A model generated the notes under the pieces. It worked only from the letters and a program-made list of their open reading frames with translations. It did no database searches and was not told the origin of the DNA. From an uncultured Rickettsiales bacterium (GTDB lineage Bacteria; Pseudomonadota; Alphaproteobacteria; Rickettsiales; UBA1997), in NCBI GenBank assembly GCA_934747265.1, contig CAKVGI010000009.1, positions 1-46,910 on the forward strand: DNA of 46,910 nt. The letters are read 5' to 3'. The translations under genes were made by a program, and so were the position numbers. Of the stretch, positions 16,168-24,973 are shown piece after piece. How positions within the stretch are numbered: the first letter of the stretch is position 1; each line of letters starts with the position of its first letter.

Positions 16168-17793
16168 TTACTCTATTCTTTCTATATATGGAACAACATT
16201 TAAAATTGGAACAATGTTTTCTAAAATTCTTGCAAAAACAGGTGCTGCAATTGTACCACCAGATATATTTTCTTTTAATTCTGGTACGTTTGGGCTTTCT
16301 ATCATTATATAGATTAAATAATATGGATTATTCATTGGAAATACGCCAACGAAATTAGCCATAATATCACCTTCTTGATATTGTCCATTTTTTAATAATC
16401 GTGCTGAACCAGTTTTACCACCAACCGCATACCCTAAACTATTTGCACGCCAACCAGTACCGCTTTTAACCACACTTCTTAAAAAAGAGTTCATAATTTT
16501 TGAGGTTTTTTCGCTAATTATTTGTACATCATCAAACTTCTCACCTTGAACAAAATGCGGAGTTTTCATTACCCCATTGTTAACTATACCGCTAATTGCT
16601 CTAACAATATGTAAAGGCGTAACAGAAATACCATGCCCATAAGAACTTGTAATTGTGTTTATTTCTCTCCATTTTTTAGGCAACAATGGTTTTGCTAAAG
16701 ACGGAAAATTTGTTGGAACTCTATCAAACATACCTATTAATTCCAGAAATTCTTTCATTCTATCGGTTCCTATTTCAAGTCCAATTAATCCAGCTCCAAC
16801 ATTAGATGATCTAACTAAAATTTCTTCTGGCGTTAACATCCTTTTAGTATAATCATCTTGTTTAATTTCATATTTTCCATAGCTTATAACCTGTGATACA
16901 TCATATTTTTTGTTTGTTTTTATGATATTCTTATCCAACCCCAATGCAATTGTAAAAACTTTAAAAACAGAACCCATTTCATATACACCATAAGTTGCTT
17001 TATCATATAAACTTTTCTTGTTGCTAGCGTATGGCTGATTTGGATCAAAATCTGGTAAACTTACTATTGCTAAAACATCACCAGTTTTTACTTCACTTAT
17101 TATACCAATAGCAGATTTAGCTTTATATTTTGATAAAGCTTTCAATAATTGTTGTCTTAATATTGATTGAAGCCTTATATCAAGTGTTAATTTTAATGTA
17201 TTATTTGATTGCTGTTTTAAGAGATTATTATATTGCATTTCAAGACCAGCAATACCATTTCTATCCACATCAACGTATCCAATTGTATGAGAAAACAGAT
17301 TTTTATGCGGATATATTCTACCCACACTATTATTAAATTCAAACCCTATAATTCCAGAATTTTTAATATCAATCTGTTGTTTTGGCGTAATATTTTTTTT
17401 AACTAAAATATATTTTGCTTTATTTTTAGTACTGATTAATTTTTCATATAATTTTTCTTCGTTTATTTCTGGAATAATCTTAGAAATTATAGAGGCAGTT
17501 TTTTTTGGATTTGAAATTAATTCTCTATTTAGATAAAAATTTACAAGCTCTATATCAGATGCCAAAATAACACCATTTCTATCAACTATATTCCCCCTAC
17601 CCTGCAAGTCATTAATAACAGATAATTGAAATCTATCACCATTTTTCTTAAAATATACAGAAATGTAAATAAGTCTAAAAGCTAATATAAAAAATATGAT
17701 AATTAAGATAGAAAAAATAAACTTTAATCTACCTTTCCGTATCTTGTTATCTTCGTAATTTTCATCTATAAAATTATATAAAAAGTTTCTCAT
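16168..17793 (-). CDS. ftsI: Division-type penicillin-binding protein (FtsI/PBP3-like)
   Basis: A 541-aa class B penicillin-binding protein that crosslinks septal peptidoglycan. A short cytoplasmic tail is followed by one membrane anchor (about 27-48), the PBP dimerisation domain and the transpeptidase domain. The active-site serine is in GSVFK (Ser275), followed by SSN (RSSNVGAGLIG) and KTGS (Lys460). Start at the ATG 17793; a TTG two codons earlier is less likely. It is not in a mur/dcw cluster here but follows lpxL closely, so envelope genes are grouped differently. FtsI and the elongation PBP (MrdA) are similar; the length and FtsI-like MEMGSVFK context favour FtsI. Confidence 0.88.
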   Translation of the reverse strand: MRNFLYNFIDENYEDNKIRKGRLKFIFSILIIIFFILAFRLIYISVYFKKNGDRFQLSVINDLQGRGNIVDRNGVILASDIELVNFYLNRELISNPKKTASIISKIIPEINEEKLYEKLISTKNKAKYILVKKNITPKQQIDIKNSGIIGFEFNNSVGRIYPHKNLFSHTIGYVDVDRNGIAGLEMQYNNLLKQQSNNTLKLTLDIRLQSILRQQLLKALSKYKAKSAIGIISEVKTGDVLAIVSLPDFDPNQPYASNKKSLYDKATYGVYEMGSVFKVFTIALGLDKNIIKTNKKYDVSQVISYGKYEIKQDDYTKRMLTPEEILVRSSNVGAGLIGLEIGTDRMKEFLELIGMFDRVPTNFPSLAKPLLPKKWREINTITSSYGHGISVTPLHIVRAISGIVNNGVMKTPHFVQGEKFDDVQIISEKTSKIMNSFLRSVVKSGTGWRANSLGYAVGGKTGSARLLKNGQYQEGDIMANFVGVFPMNNPYYLIYIMIESPNVPELKENISGGTIAAPVFARILENIVPILNVVPYIERIE

Positions 17794-17799
17794 ATTCAA

Positions 17800-18702
17800 T
17801 TATTCTTTCCATCTATTATGAACCCAAAACCATTGCTCTGGTTTTAATTTTATCCATTCCTCTATTTTTTTATTTATTTTTTCCGTAGTCTTTTCCACAT
17901 CTTCTTGAAAATTACCGGTATTTATAACTTCAAATTCTTCAATCCTTACATCAAAAAAGCAAGATAAACTTCTTCTAAAAACAACTGCTGTATATATTTT
18001 ATAACCATTTTTTAAAGCAAAAATAGCTGGTGCATCTGTTGTTTTTGACGGTATATTAAAAAATGGAACAGTTATACCATTATTCAATCTTTGATCCACA
18101 AGCATTAAAATTTTTTTACCACTCTTTAAACTTCTGGCTAATTTTATAACCCCCTTCTGTCCTTTTGGTATCATTTCTACATTACTTTTTGCTCTTGCTT
18201 TTAATACTATATCATCAGCATATTTGTTATTTAAATTTCTATATACAGCTGATATTGGAATATTATACTGTCTAAACACATTGGAAAAAATTTCCCAATT
18301 TCCAAAATGTGCCGTACAAATTATACCACCCTTATTATCATTTTTCATTTTTTCCAATACTTTTATTGATTCATCATCAATATTAATGTATTTTAAAAAA
18401 TCTTCATTTTTTAATGAATGAAATCCAATAAATTCAGCCAAGTCTCTACCTAAATTATTCCACATCCCCAAAACTATCTTAAATCTTTGCAAAAATGTTA
18501 AGTTTGGCATAACTTTTTTTATATTTTTCATAGCTAAAAAACTAGGTTTAGTTAATGGGCCAAAAATTATAAATAAAGTCCCAATAAGAAAACTTGATAA
18601 TCTAATCCCCAACAAAACAAAAATTTTCGATAAAATCAACAAACCAAACGCTTGCATTCTATAAATAAAATCTCTAAACCTTGTATTTTCATTATTAGTC
18701 AT
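17800..18702 (-). CDS. Lipid A acyltransferase, LpxL/HtrB family
   Basis: A 300-aa late lipid A acyltransferase that would add a secondary acyl chain to Kdo2-lipid IVA at the inner membrane. It has one N-terminal hydrophobic region, the catalytic motif HFGNWE (an HX4E/D-type site), and LVDQRLNNGITVPFF further on. It ends in RWKE, typical of the family (VHNRWK). It overlaps lpxK by eight bases and has a strong Shine-Dalgarno (AAGGAG) upstream. Which acyl position it serves cannot be told from sequence, so no exact symbol is given. Confidence 0.88.
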   Translation of the reverse strand: MTNNENTRFRDFIYRMQAFGLLILSKIFVLLGIRLSSFLIGTLFIIFGPLTKPSFLAMKNIKKVMPNLTFLQRFKIVLGMWNNLGRDLAEFIGFHSLKNEDFLKYINIDDESIKVLEKMKNDNKGGIICTAHFGNWEIFSNVFRQYNIPISAVYRNLNNKYADDIVLKARAKSNVEMIPKGQKGVIKLARSLKSGKKILMLVDQRLNNGITVPFFNIPSKTTDAPAIFALKNGYKIYTAVVFRRSLSCFFDVRIEEFEVINTGNFQEDVEKTTEKINKKIEEWIKLKPEQWFWVHNRWKE

Positions 18703-19657
18703 TTAACAATAACTCCTTTAATCTATCTTTATTTTCAAACATAACATTAATTTTCAAAATTTCAACTTTTCCTTTATAATTATTTGGAAGTTTTACAAAA
18801 TCTTTTTCTGTTGTAATTACTTTTGCATTATTTTTCTCAGCAATATCAAGTATTTGCTTTAAATCTTTATCTTTATAATAATAATGATCTTCAAAAACTA
18901 TTTCTTTTATCACATTGTAGTTTGCCTTTTTTAAACTATCAAAAAATTTCTGCGGTTTTCCAAGTCCACAAAAAGCTATATATTTGTCTTTACCAAAATT
19001 TTTATTTTCCTCTCGTATTGATGCATTTATTATTTCCTTTTTATTATTAATTTTTTCAAAAAAATTAGTCTCATCTTTATTTACAATAATAAAAAAACTA
19101 GCTCTTTTAATCGCGCTTGAAATTGTTTCCCTTAAAGCACCAGATGGCAATAATCTTCCATTTCCAATACCATTTTTTCCGTCAACAACAACAATACTTT
19201 TATCCTTAAAAATAGTTGGATTTTGAAAACCATCATCCATTATTATATATTTATAATCATAATTTTCTGACAATTTCATTAATGCTTCCTTTCTATTTTT
19301 ACAAATAAAAGTATCATTATATTTTGCCAAAATTAATGGTTCATCTCCAACATCAATCGGACTATGTTTTGTTAAATCAACTTTTGTAAAGTTTTTTATT
19401 CTTCCTTTATAGCCTTTACTCAAATATGCAAAATGAATATTATTTTCTCTTAATATTTTACCAATCTCAATAGCTACTGGTGTTTTACCATTTCCACCAG
19501 CTGTGATATTTCCAATACAAATAATTTTTAAATTATTACTTTTGTATTCCTTAGAAAAAAAAACATCCAAAAATCTCAAAAAACCATAAATAAACGATAA
19601 TGGCAACAATAAATTTGAGACAAAATTTTTACTATTCCAAAAATTAGGCGTTTTCAT
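18695..19657 (-). CDS. lpxK: Tetraacyldisaccharide 4'-kinase LpxK
   Basis: A 320-aa LpxK that phosphorylates the 4' position of the lipid A disaccharide, using ATP, at the inner membrane. An N-terminal hydrophobic helix precedes the P-loop GNITAGGNGKTP (about 47-58). Other family motifs are SKGYKGR, DVGDEPLILAK, IIMDDGFQNP and GLGKPQKFF followed by DHYYY. Length is normal. A clear Shine-Dalgarno (GGAGGA) precedes the ATG. It sits between the HAD gene and lpxL with short overlaps, so these lipid A steps are co-expressed. Confidence 0.95.
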   Translation of the reverse strand: MKTPNFWNSKNFVSNLLLPLSFIYGFLRFLDVFFSKEYKSNNLKIICIGNITAGGNGKTPVAIEIGKILRENNIHFAYLSKGYKGRIKNFTKVDLTKHSPIDVGDEPLILAKYNDTFICKNRKEALMKLSENYDYKYIIMDDGFQNPTIFKDKSIVVVDGKNGIGNGRLLPSGALRETISSAIKRASFFIIVNKDETNFFEKINNKKEIINASIREENKNFGKDKYIAFCGLGKPQKFFDSLKKANYNVIKEIVFEDHYYYKDKDLKQILDIAEKNNAKVITTEKDFVKLPNNYKGKVEILKINVMFENKDRLKELLLND

Positions 19658-20159
19658 TTTTAAATTCCTCCAACATTTCTAGAAATTCATTATAATTCTT
19701 AAAATATAAAGCGTTCTTTTTTGGCTCAATTCCTTCTTTTGATAATATTTGCATCAGTAAATCATGGCCAAATATCACTGGCCTTATATGTGAATTATAA
19801 GCTGTATAAATATCCTGCATACTATTTCCAACCATCCATACAGTATCGGTATTTACATCATCAACATCAGCACCAATTAAAGCATAATCAACAACCTCTT
19901 TGCTTGGTTTCCTATAATCTATATCACCTTTTGTTCCTATAACATTCAATAAATACTTATCAATTTTAAACTTTTTTACAGTCCTATTTAAAAATGCAAT
20001 ATAAGTATTACTGATTATAGAAACAAAAATATTTAATTTATTTAATTTTTTCAATACTTGAAGAACATTTGGTAATAAATGTATAAGATTATCTTTATCA
20101 TTATATACCAAAGTTCCGTTCCAATCAAAAATTATTACTTTTGGTTTTACAATTTTCAT
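19644..20159 (-). CDS. HAD-family phosphatase-like protein
   Basis: A 171-aa haloacid-dehalogenase-fold protein. Motif I reads FDWNGTL; the second acidic residue of the classic DXD is Asn, a variant found in some HAD phosphatases. The Thr/Ser of motif II (SIISNTY), a Lys of motif III (YRKPSKE) and the motif IV region (MVGNSMQDIYTA) can be seen. In motif IV the usual GD is GN. These substitutions could lower or alter activity. Substrate unknown. I chose ATG 20159, just after the TGA of the upstream GST-like gene, over an upstream TTG. It lies in the lpxK operon and overlaps lpxK by 14 bases. Confidence 0.75.
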   Translation of the reverse strand: MKIVKPKVIIFDWNGTLVYNDKDNLIHLLPNVLQVLKKLNKLNIFVSIISNTYIAFLNRTVKKFKIDKYLLNVIGTKGDIDYRKPSKEVVDYALIGADVDDVNTDTVWMVGNSMQDIYTAYNSHIRPVIFGHDLLMQILSKEGIEPKKNALYFKNYNEFLEMLEEFKNENA

Positions 20160-20160
20160 A

Positions 20161-20862
20161 TCAATCAAAATCTAATTCACTATAATATTTTGAAGGCTTA
20201 AATCCTTCTATCTTATCTTTTAATATGCTTTGAAAAGCTGTTTTAGATTTTATTGTAGAATACCAATCCTTCAATATTTTATATTTATTCCAACTAATTT
20301 CTCCAAGATAATCAAGCGACGAAATTTGTGTCGCAGCAGAAATGTCTGCCATTGAAAAATTTTCACCAGCTAGCCATTTTCTGTTATCAAGCAAATATTC
20401 CATATATCTAATATGTGAATCTAAATTATTTTGTCCAGCTTTTAATCTTTTTGTATTTATATTGATTGTATTATCTGCAAATGTATTAAAAACCTTTTCT
20501 TCCAAAATATACTTACTTACTTCATTATAAAATTTTTTATCAAACCACATTTCAAGTCTTCTAATTTCAGCTTTTTCAATCTCATTATCAGATAAAAAAG
20601 AAAACTTTAATAAGTTATTACTATTATTATATTTCACATCAAGATATTCAGCAATTACAAAACTATCAACAATTACAGCATCATTTTCCATATCAATAAG
20701 AACTGGTACCTCGTGTGCTGGATTTAACCTCATTAATTCCATATCTTTTTTCCAAAATTTAACCTCTTTCAATTTATGCGAAAAGCCAAATTCAGTCAAT
20801 AAAAACCTAACTTTTCTTGAAAAAGGGCAAAGTGGATAATGATACAAAACAAAATCAACCAT
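20161..20862 (-). CDS. Glutathione S-transferase-like protein
   Basis: A 233-aa protein with a thioredoxin-like N-terminal domain starting FVLYHYPLCPFSRKVRFLL. The CPFS motif is at the active-site position, cis-Pro follows in HEVPVLI, and DSFVIAEYLD completes the GST_N domain. An all-helical C-terminal domain with WLAGENFSMADI follows. This is the general layout of bacterial GST / stringent-starvation-like proteins. Glutathione use or substrate cannot be deduced. It is the first gene of the minus-strand operon that continues with the HAD gene and lpxK. ATG 20862 is preferred over the TTG at 20877. Confidence 0.85.
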   Translation of the reverse strand: MVDFVLYHYPLCPFSRKVRFLLTEFGFSHKLKEVKFWKKDMELMRLNPAHEVPVLIDMENDAVIVDSFVIAEYLDVKYNNSNNLLKFSFLSDNEIEKAEIRRLEMWFDKKFYNEVSKYILEEKVFNTFADNTININTKRLKAGQNNLDSHIRYMEYLLDNRKWLAGENFSMADISAATQISSLDYLGEISWNKYKILKDWYSTIKSKTAFQSILKDKIEGFKPSKYYSELDFD

Positions 20863-20903
20863 AAATAATAATACCAATTAATAATAATTACCATTTCAAT
20901 AAT

Positions 20904-20971
20904 AAAAAACTAGAAAATAATAGTCTAGTTTTTTATTTTATAAAATCATAAAATATAATCTTTATGATTTT
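20904..20971. other. Two consecutive terminator-like hairpins in a divergent gap
   Basis: AAAAAACTAGA (20904-20914) pairs with TCTAGTTTTTT (20924-20934), and AAAATCATAAA (20942-20952) pairs with TTTATGATTTT (20961-20971). Each is an 11-bp A/T-edged stem that would look like an intrinsic terminator on either strand. They lie between the divergent GST-like gene and infA, where no transcript from either should end. Confidence 0.55.
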
Positions 20972-21045
20972 TTTAACTATAATATAGATTTAACATTAAT
21001 GCAGTCTTTAAAAAATAGTGATATTCATAAAATTTCAATTAATAT

Positions 21046-21074
21046 TTGCCTTTTTAAAAAATACTTCTTATATT
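21046..21074 (+). promoter_or_regulatory. Probable promoter of infA-maf
   Basis: TTGCCT (21046-21051), a 17-bp spacer and TATATT (21069-21074) suit a sigma-70 promoter with a start near 21081 and a leader of about 28 bases. Confidence 0.5.
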
Positions 21075-21108
21075 ATTAAGATAGTTTATTTATTAACAAA
21101 AAACATAT

Positions 21109-21336
21109 ATGTCAAAAGAAGATTTAATAGTAATGAATGGTACAGTTGTTGAAGTTTTACCAAATACAATATTTAAAGTTGAATTAGAGGAAATGAATAA
21201 ATCAATAATAATTGCTCATGCATCTGGTAAAATCAGAAAAAATAAGATTAAAATTTTAAAAGGAGACAGAGTAGAAGTTGAAATGACCCCTTACGATTTA
21301 ACAAAAGGTAGAATTACATTAAGATATAAAAAATAA
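21109..21336 (+). CDS. infA: Translation initiation factor IF-1
   Basis: A 75-aa S1/OB-fold protein of normal IF-1 length, which binds the ribosomal A site during initiation. The sequence follows the family throughout: SKEDLIVMNGTVVEVLPNTIFKVEL, then HASGKIRKNKIKILKGDRVEVEMTPYDLTKGRI. The maf gene follows after eight bases, an arrangement common in alphaproteobacteria. Confidence 0.97.
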   Translation: MSKEDLIVMNGTVVEVLPNTIFKVELEEMNKSIIIAHASGKIRKNKIKILKGDRVEVEMTPYDLTKGRITLRYKK

Positions 21337-21344
21337 AGGAAAGA

Positions 21345-21920
21345 ATGCCAAAATTTGTACTTGGATCGTCTTCAAAAACAAGATTAAATTTATTGAAACA
21401 AATAAATTTTTATCCAGATATTATAGAAGGTGCTGATATTGATGAGAAACCATTTAAAAGAGAAAAGCCGATAGATTATGTAAAACGAATGGCGGAGACT
21501 AAGGCTAAAACTTTGTATAGTAAATATTTTGGTAATGTCATTTTGTGCGCTGACACAATAATAAGTAATGAAGCAAAAATTATTCAAAAGCCAAAAGATA
21601 ATGAAGAACTTAAAGAAATGCTTAGATATTATTCTAGTAGAAATATCAAAGTAATAACCTCAATTTGTTTGATTACATCGGATCATAAATTTGTAAAAAA
21701 AACAGTATCTACATCATTGAAGTTTAAGCATCTAAACGAATTTGATATTAAAGAATATGTAAAATCCGGCCATGGTTTAGGCAAAGCTGGCGGAATAGCT
21801 ATTGAAACAATGATGGATGCTTTTGTTATAAAAATTGTTGGTAGTTATTCTAATATACAAGGATTACCTTTGTATGAAACTAGAAATCTATTAATATCTA
21901 CCGGCATTGAAAGTAAATAA
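21345..21920 (+). CDS. maf: Maf-like nucleoside triphosphate pyrophosphatase
   Basis: A 191-aa Maf/Ham1-superfamily enzyme that hydrolyses non-standard or excess nucleoside triphosphates to monophosphates. It opens with LGSSSKTRLNLL (the family S-x-x-R motif) and has ADTII (catalytic Asp), KPKDNEEL and GKAGGIAIE. It follows infA, with AAAGGAAAG as a Shine-Dalgarno. The nucleotide preference (dTTP/UTP or m7GTP type) is not resolved. Confidence 0.92.
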   Translation: MPKFVLGSSSKTRLNLLKQINFYPDIIEGADIDEKPFKREKPIDYVKRMAETKAKTLYSKYFGNVILCADTIISNEAKIIQKPKDNEELKEMLRYYSSRNIKVITSICLITSDHKFVKKTVSTSLKFKHLNEFDIKEYVKSGHGLGKAGGIAIETMMDAFVIKIVGSYSNIQGLPLYETRNLLISTGIESK

Positions 21921-21926
21921 TTTATT

Positions 21927-24842
21927 CTACAAATACCCCCACTCTTCAACACGACTTAGATGCTTGTAATCGCTACTGTAATGATTATTATCATTTAAAT
22001 CAAATGCGGTCGCTATGTATGAATTTTCATATATCTTAAAGTATTTAATTAATTTATAAATACCATTTTTTCCCTTATATATTAAATCTTGAAGATTATC
22101 TGTTTTTATTTCTGATATTTTATCATCATTTTTACCTTTTACTGACCAAAATGCCAATTTATCTACATTTTTATCTTGATTTTCCATAATTATAGCTTCA
22201 ATTACAAGTTGTGGTTTCTTACCACTTAAAACATCAGTATTGCTAGGCTGTGTTCCAGTTTTGTAGTCGGCAATATTTATTATATTCGTATTTTGCTTTT
22301 CCTCAATCCTATCAACTATCGCCGATAAAGTAAAATCAAGATCTTGAATATACATTTCTTTTTCATTTTCTGCATAAATATTGTATCCAGCTTCTCTAAT
22401 TTTTTTATCTTCTTCTACAAACCATCTTGCAATATTTATAAATCTTATAAAAAATAATTCTTTTGTAATTTCATCATTAAAATACTCATCAAAACTTTCT
22501 TTCCCATATTTAATTAATTTTTCATACAAATCGCCATCCTTATTTTTTTCATAATATTTTGTATACAATTCCAACGCCTTGTGCGTTGCTTGTCCAAAAA
22601 ACGAAAATATTTTATCATCGTAAAAGCTATCCTTTTTTCTTAATTTTAAAATACTTTTAACATAAATATCATACGGATTATTCATTAGCTTTTCTATTTG
22701 CGTTGCATATAACTTCTTAGGTCTTTTTTCTAATGGCGGTGTCGGTTTTGGTCTTGAAATTGTGCTAAAATCTTTAACTTCATTATATTTTTTATAAATT
22801 TCTTTCCAAATATCATTTTCTTGAATTTTTTTATTTTGACATAATAAAAATGTTTCAAATCTCATTAAATATTTTGATTTTGTTGTGGGGGTACCATTAT
22901 TTTTTAATGATCTTGTCAAAATAACTTTATTATTACACAATAATTGAGTAAAATCGTATGCATAATTGCCGATCATTTCTTCTTTTGCTGGCAAATTAAA
23001 TTTTTTTCTCATTGATTTACTCATCCAAGGATCTGTTGTGATATGATTTGGAAATTCTCCATCATTTAAATTGGAAATAATTACCAGATCATAATTTATT
23101 AATTTAGCTTCCTGTGTTGATATTATATTTACCATTGGATGTATAGAATATTTTTCAGCGTAGGAATTTTCAGCAATTAAATAATCTAACAAATATGAAT
23201 ATTCTTCACAACTGTGAATATTACCATAATTTTTACTTTCTTCTAATAATTCATTAAAAAAAACTAATAGTTCACTACCATTTAATGTATTATTATTCCA
23301 AAAAATATCATCAGCATTTATATTATCATTTGAAGCTAATTTTTTTGCTATATCTATATGTTTTTGTAATATTGTCTGAAAATCAGAATTTTCACACTTT
23401 AATTCTCCGATAATATTACTAAAATTATCAAAAAAATTAATTAATTCTTGATTTTTAGTATGTTTTATTTTTTCTTTAATTTTTTTATATCTAATATTTC
23501 CAGAACCGCGTAAAATCTTGTCTTCAAGTATCAATATTAATTGATTTAATTTTGATTTTTCAAGGCCTATTAAAGTAAATTTGTGTTTTAACAAAGATAA
23601 TAAAGCTATTGGTTCATAGTTGGCTTTCAAAACGTCCAGTATCAAAAACAAAAATTTCACATAATCCGTTCTTGAGATTTTATTACCAAAAACGTTATTT
23701 ACTTTAATATTAAAATTATTCAATTTTACTTCTAACTGATTTGCAAAAATTTCATTATTTGTTATAATTGCTATTGTTTTGTTGGAATTTGAATAATTAT
23801 ATTTTGCAATAAATGAAATTATATCCAGCTCTTGAAAAATATCAGTACATTCAACTTTTGAAATATTTTCAAAATCAACATCGTTTATATTAATATTTTC
23901 TTGCCATTTATAGGTTTCACAATACGGCAACATTGAATATGATATTATTTTTTCCAATTTTTCATTTACAATATCATTTTTATAATCCAAGTCAATTATT
24001 TCATCTCTTTTTATACGAATATAATTTTCCAATAAATGTTTAAAAGAATACTGTGGATGAAAAATATTAATTTTTCCCCATTCATCGTCTGTTAGATTTT
24101 TATCCAACCCTTTAAAAATAAAATAGCAATTATCATATTGAATTAAACTTTTAATCAAATTACATGTACTAATTATATTTCCTGATACGCCAGCAATTAA
24201 GATTGGATTTGTTGGCTTATTATTTTTAAAATATTCAGCATTAAATGATAATATTTTTGTTCTAAAATCTATCATTGATACAATATTATTATTTTTTATA
24301 AATAAATTCCATCTTTTGCCAAAAGTCTGTAAAAAATTTAAAATTTCCTGCCAATGCTCAGAATATTCATCATCAACTATTTTACTCAGATCATCCAAAC
24401 TTAAATTATTTTTAATAACCTCATTCAAAAATTTTTCCAATTCTAATGCTAAATTGGTAATTTGCTCCATGGTAATATTTTTGAATATACTTTTATTACT
24501 CGTTTTACTCCAAGATAATAATTCTTTAATAAGTAATATTTTGTACTTTATTCTTGACGTGTTGGCTGTAAAATCAATATAATTATTTAAATCATCTTTA
24601 TTTGGTATTTTTAATATCAAATCATCATAATCTATATCACCAATAGCTCTAATATTTGGTAATATTATTGCTTCATTTTTTGATTGCTCTAAGAATATTC
24701 TTTTTAATTCATTGCAACTTCTTCTACTTGGCAATAGAACCGTAAAATTAGATACATCTATTTCATTTTGCGATTTCTCAATTATAAAACTGTATAATGA
24801 TTTTAAAAAATAAGAATATGATGGTATATTAAAAATATTCAT
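21927..24842 (-). CDS. addB: Double-strand break repair protein AddB (alphaproteobacterial type)
   Basis: A 971-aa subunit of the AddAB helicase-nuclease that resects DNA ends for recombination. The N-terminal part looks like an inactivated helicase (FTVLLPSRRSCNELKRIFLEQS, PNIRAIGDIDYDD), as in alphaproteobacterial AddB. The middle has the LVIISNLNDGEFP motif. The C-terminus has the PD-(D/E)XK nuclease core with IVDRIEE and ADYKTG (Asp859, Lys861). addA is not in the window; downstream lies the convergent maf, and there is no operon partner here. Confidence 0.9.
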   Translation of the reverse strand: MNIFNIPSYSYFLKSLYSFIIEKSQNEIDVSNFTVLLPSRRSCNELKRIFLEQSKNEAIILPNIRAIGDIDYDDLILKIPNKDDLNNYIDFTANTSRIKYKILLIKELLSWSKTSNKSIFKNITMEQITNLALELEKFLNEVIKNNLSLDDLSKIVDDEYSEHWQEILNFLQTFGKRWNLFIKNNNIVSMIDFRTKILSFNAEYFKNNKPTNPILIAGVSGNIISTCNLIKSLIQYDNCYFIFKGLDKNLTDDEWGKINIFHPQYSFKHLLENYIRIKRDEIIDLDYKNDIVNEKLEKIISYSMLPYCETYKWQENININDVDFENISKVECTDIFQELDIISFIAKYNYSNSNKTIAIITNNEIFANQLEVKLNNFNIKVNNVFGNKISRTDYVKFLFLILDVLKANYEPIALLSLLKHKFTLIGLEKSKLNQLILILEDKILRGSGNIRYKKIKEKIKHTKNQELINFFDNFSNIIGELKCENSDFQTILQKHIDIAKKLASNDNINADDIFWNNNTLNGSELLVFFNELLEESKNYGNIHSCEEYSYLLDYLIAENSYAEKYSIHPMVNIISTQEAKLINYDLVIISNLNDGEFPNHITTDPWMSKSMRKKFNLPAKEEMIGNYAYDFTQLLCNNKVILTRSLKNNGTPTTKSKYLMRFETFLLCQNKKIQENDIWKEIYKKYNEVKDFSTISRPKPTPPLEKRPKKLYATQIEKLMNNPYDIYVKSILKLRKKDSFYDDKIFSFFGQATHKALELYTKYYEKNKDGDLYEKLIKYGKESFDEYFNDEITKELFFIRFINIARWFVEEDKKIREAGYNIYAENEKEMYIQDLDFTLSAIVDRIEEKQNTNIINIADYKTGTQPSNTDVLSGKKPQLVIEAIIMENQDKNVDKLAFWSVKGKNDDKISEIKTDNLQDLIYKGKNGIYKLIKYFKIYENSYIATAFDLNDNNHYSSDYKHLSRVEEWGYL

Positions 24843-24910
24843 TTTTATTTTATTATTTTATTTAATAGTTATAAATTATATAAAAAAAAATAAAAGTATA
24901 TATTTATTTC

Positions 24911-24940
24911 TTGACTTATATAATTTTTGTGGGTTATATT
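24911..24940 (+). promoter_or_regulatory. Probable promoter of the secretin cluster
   Basis: TTGACT (24911-24916), an 18-bp spacer and TATATT (24935-24940) are followed by a leader of about 27 bases to the GTG start at 24974. Confidence 0.5.
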
Positions 24941-24973
24941 AGTTCTAGTTTACTAAGAAAGTTTATGTAGAAA

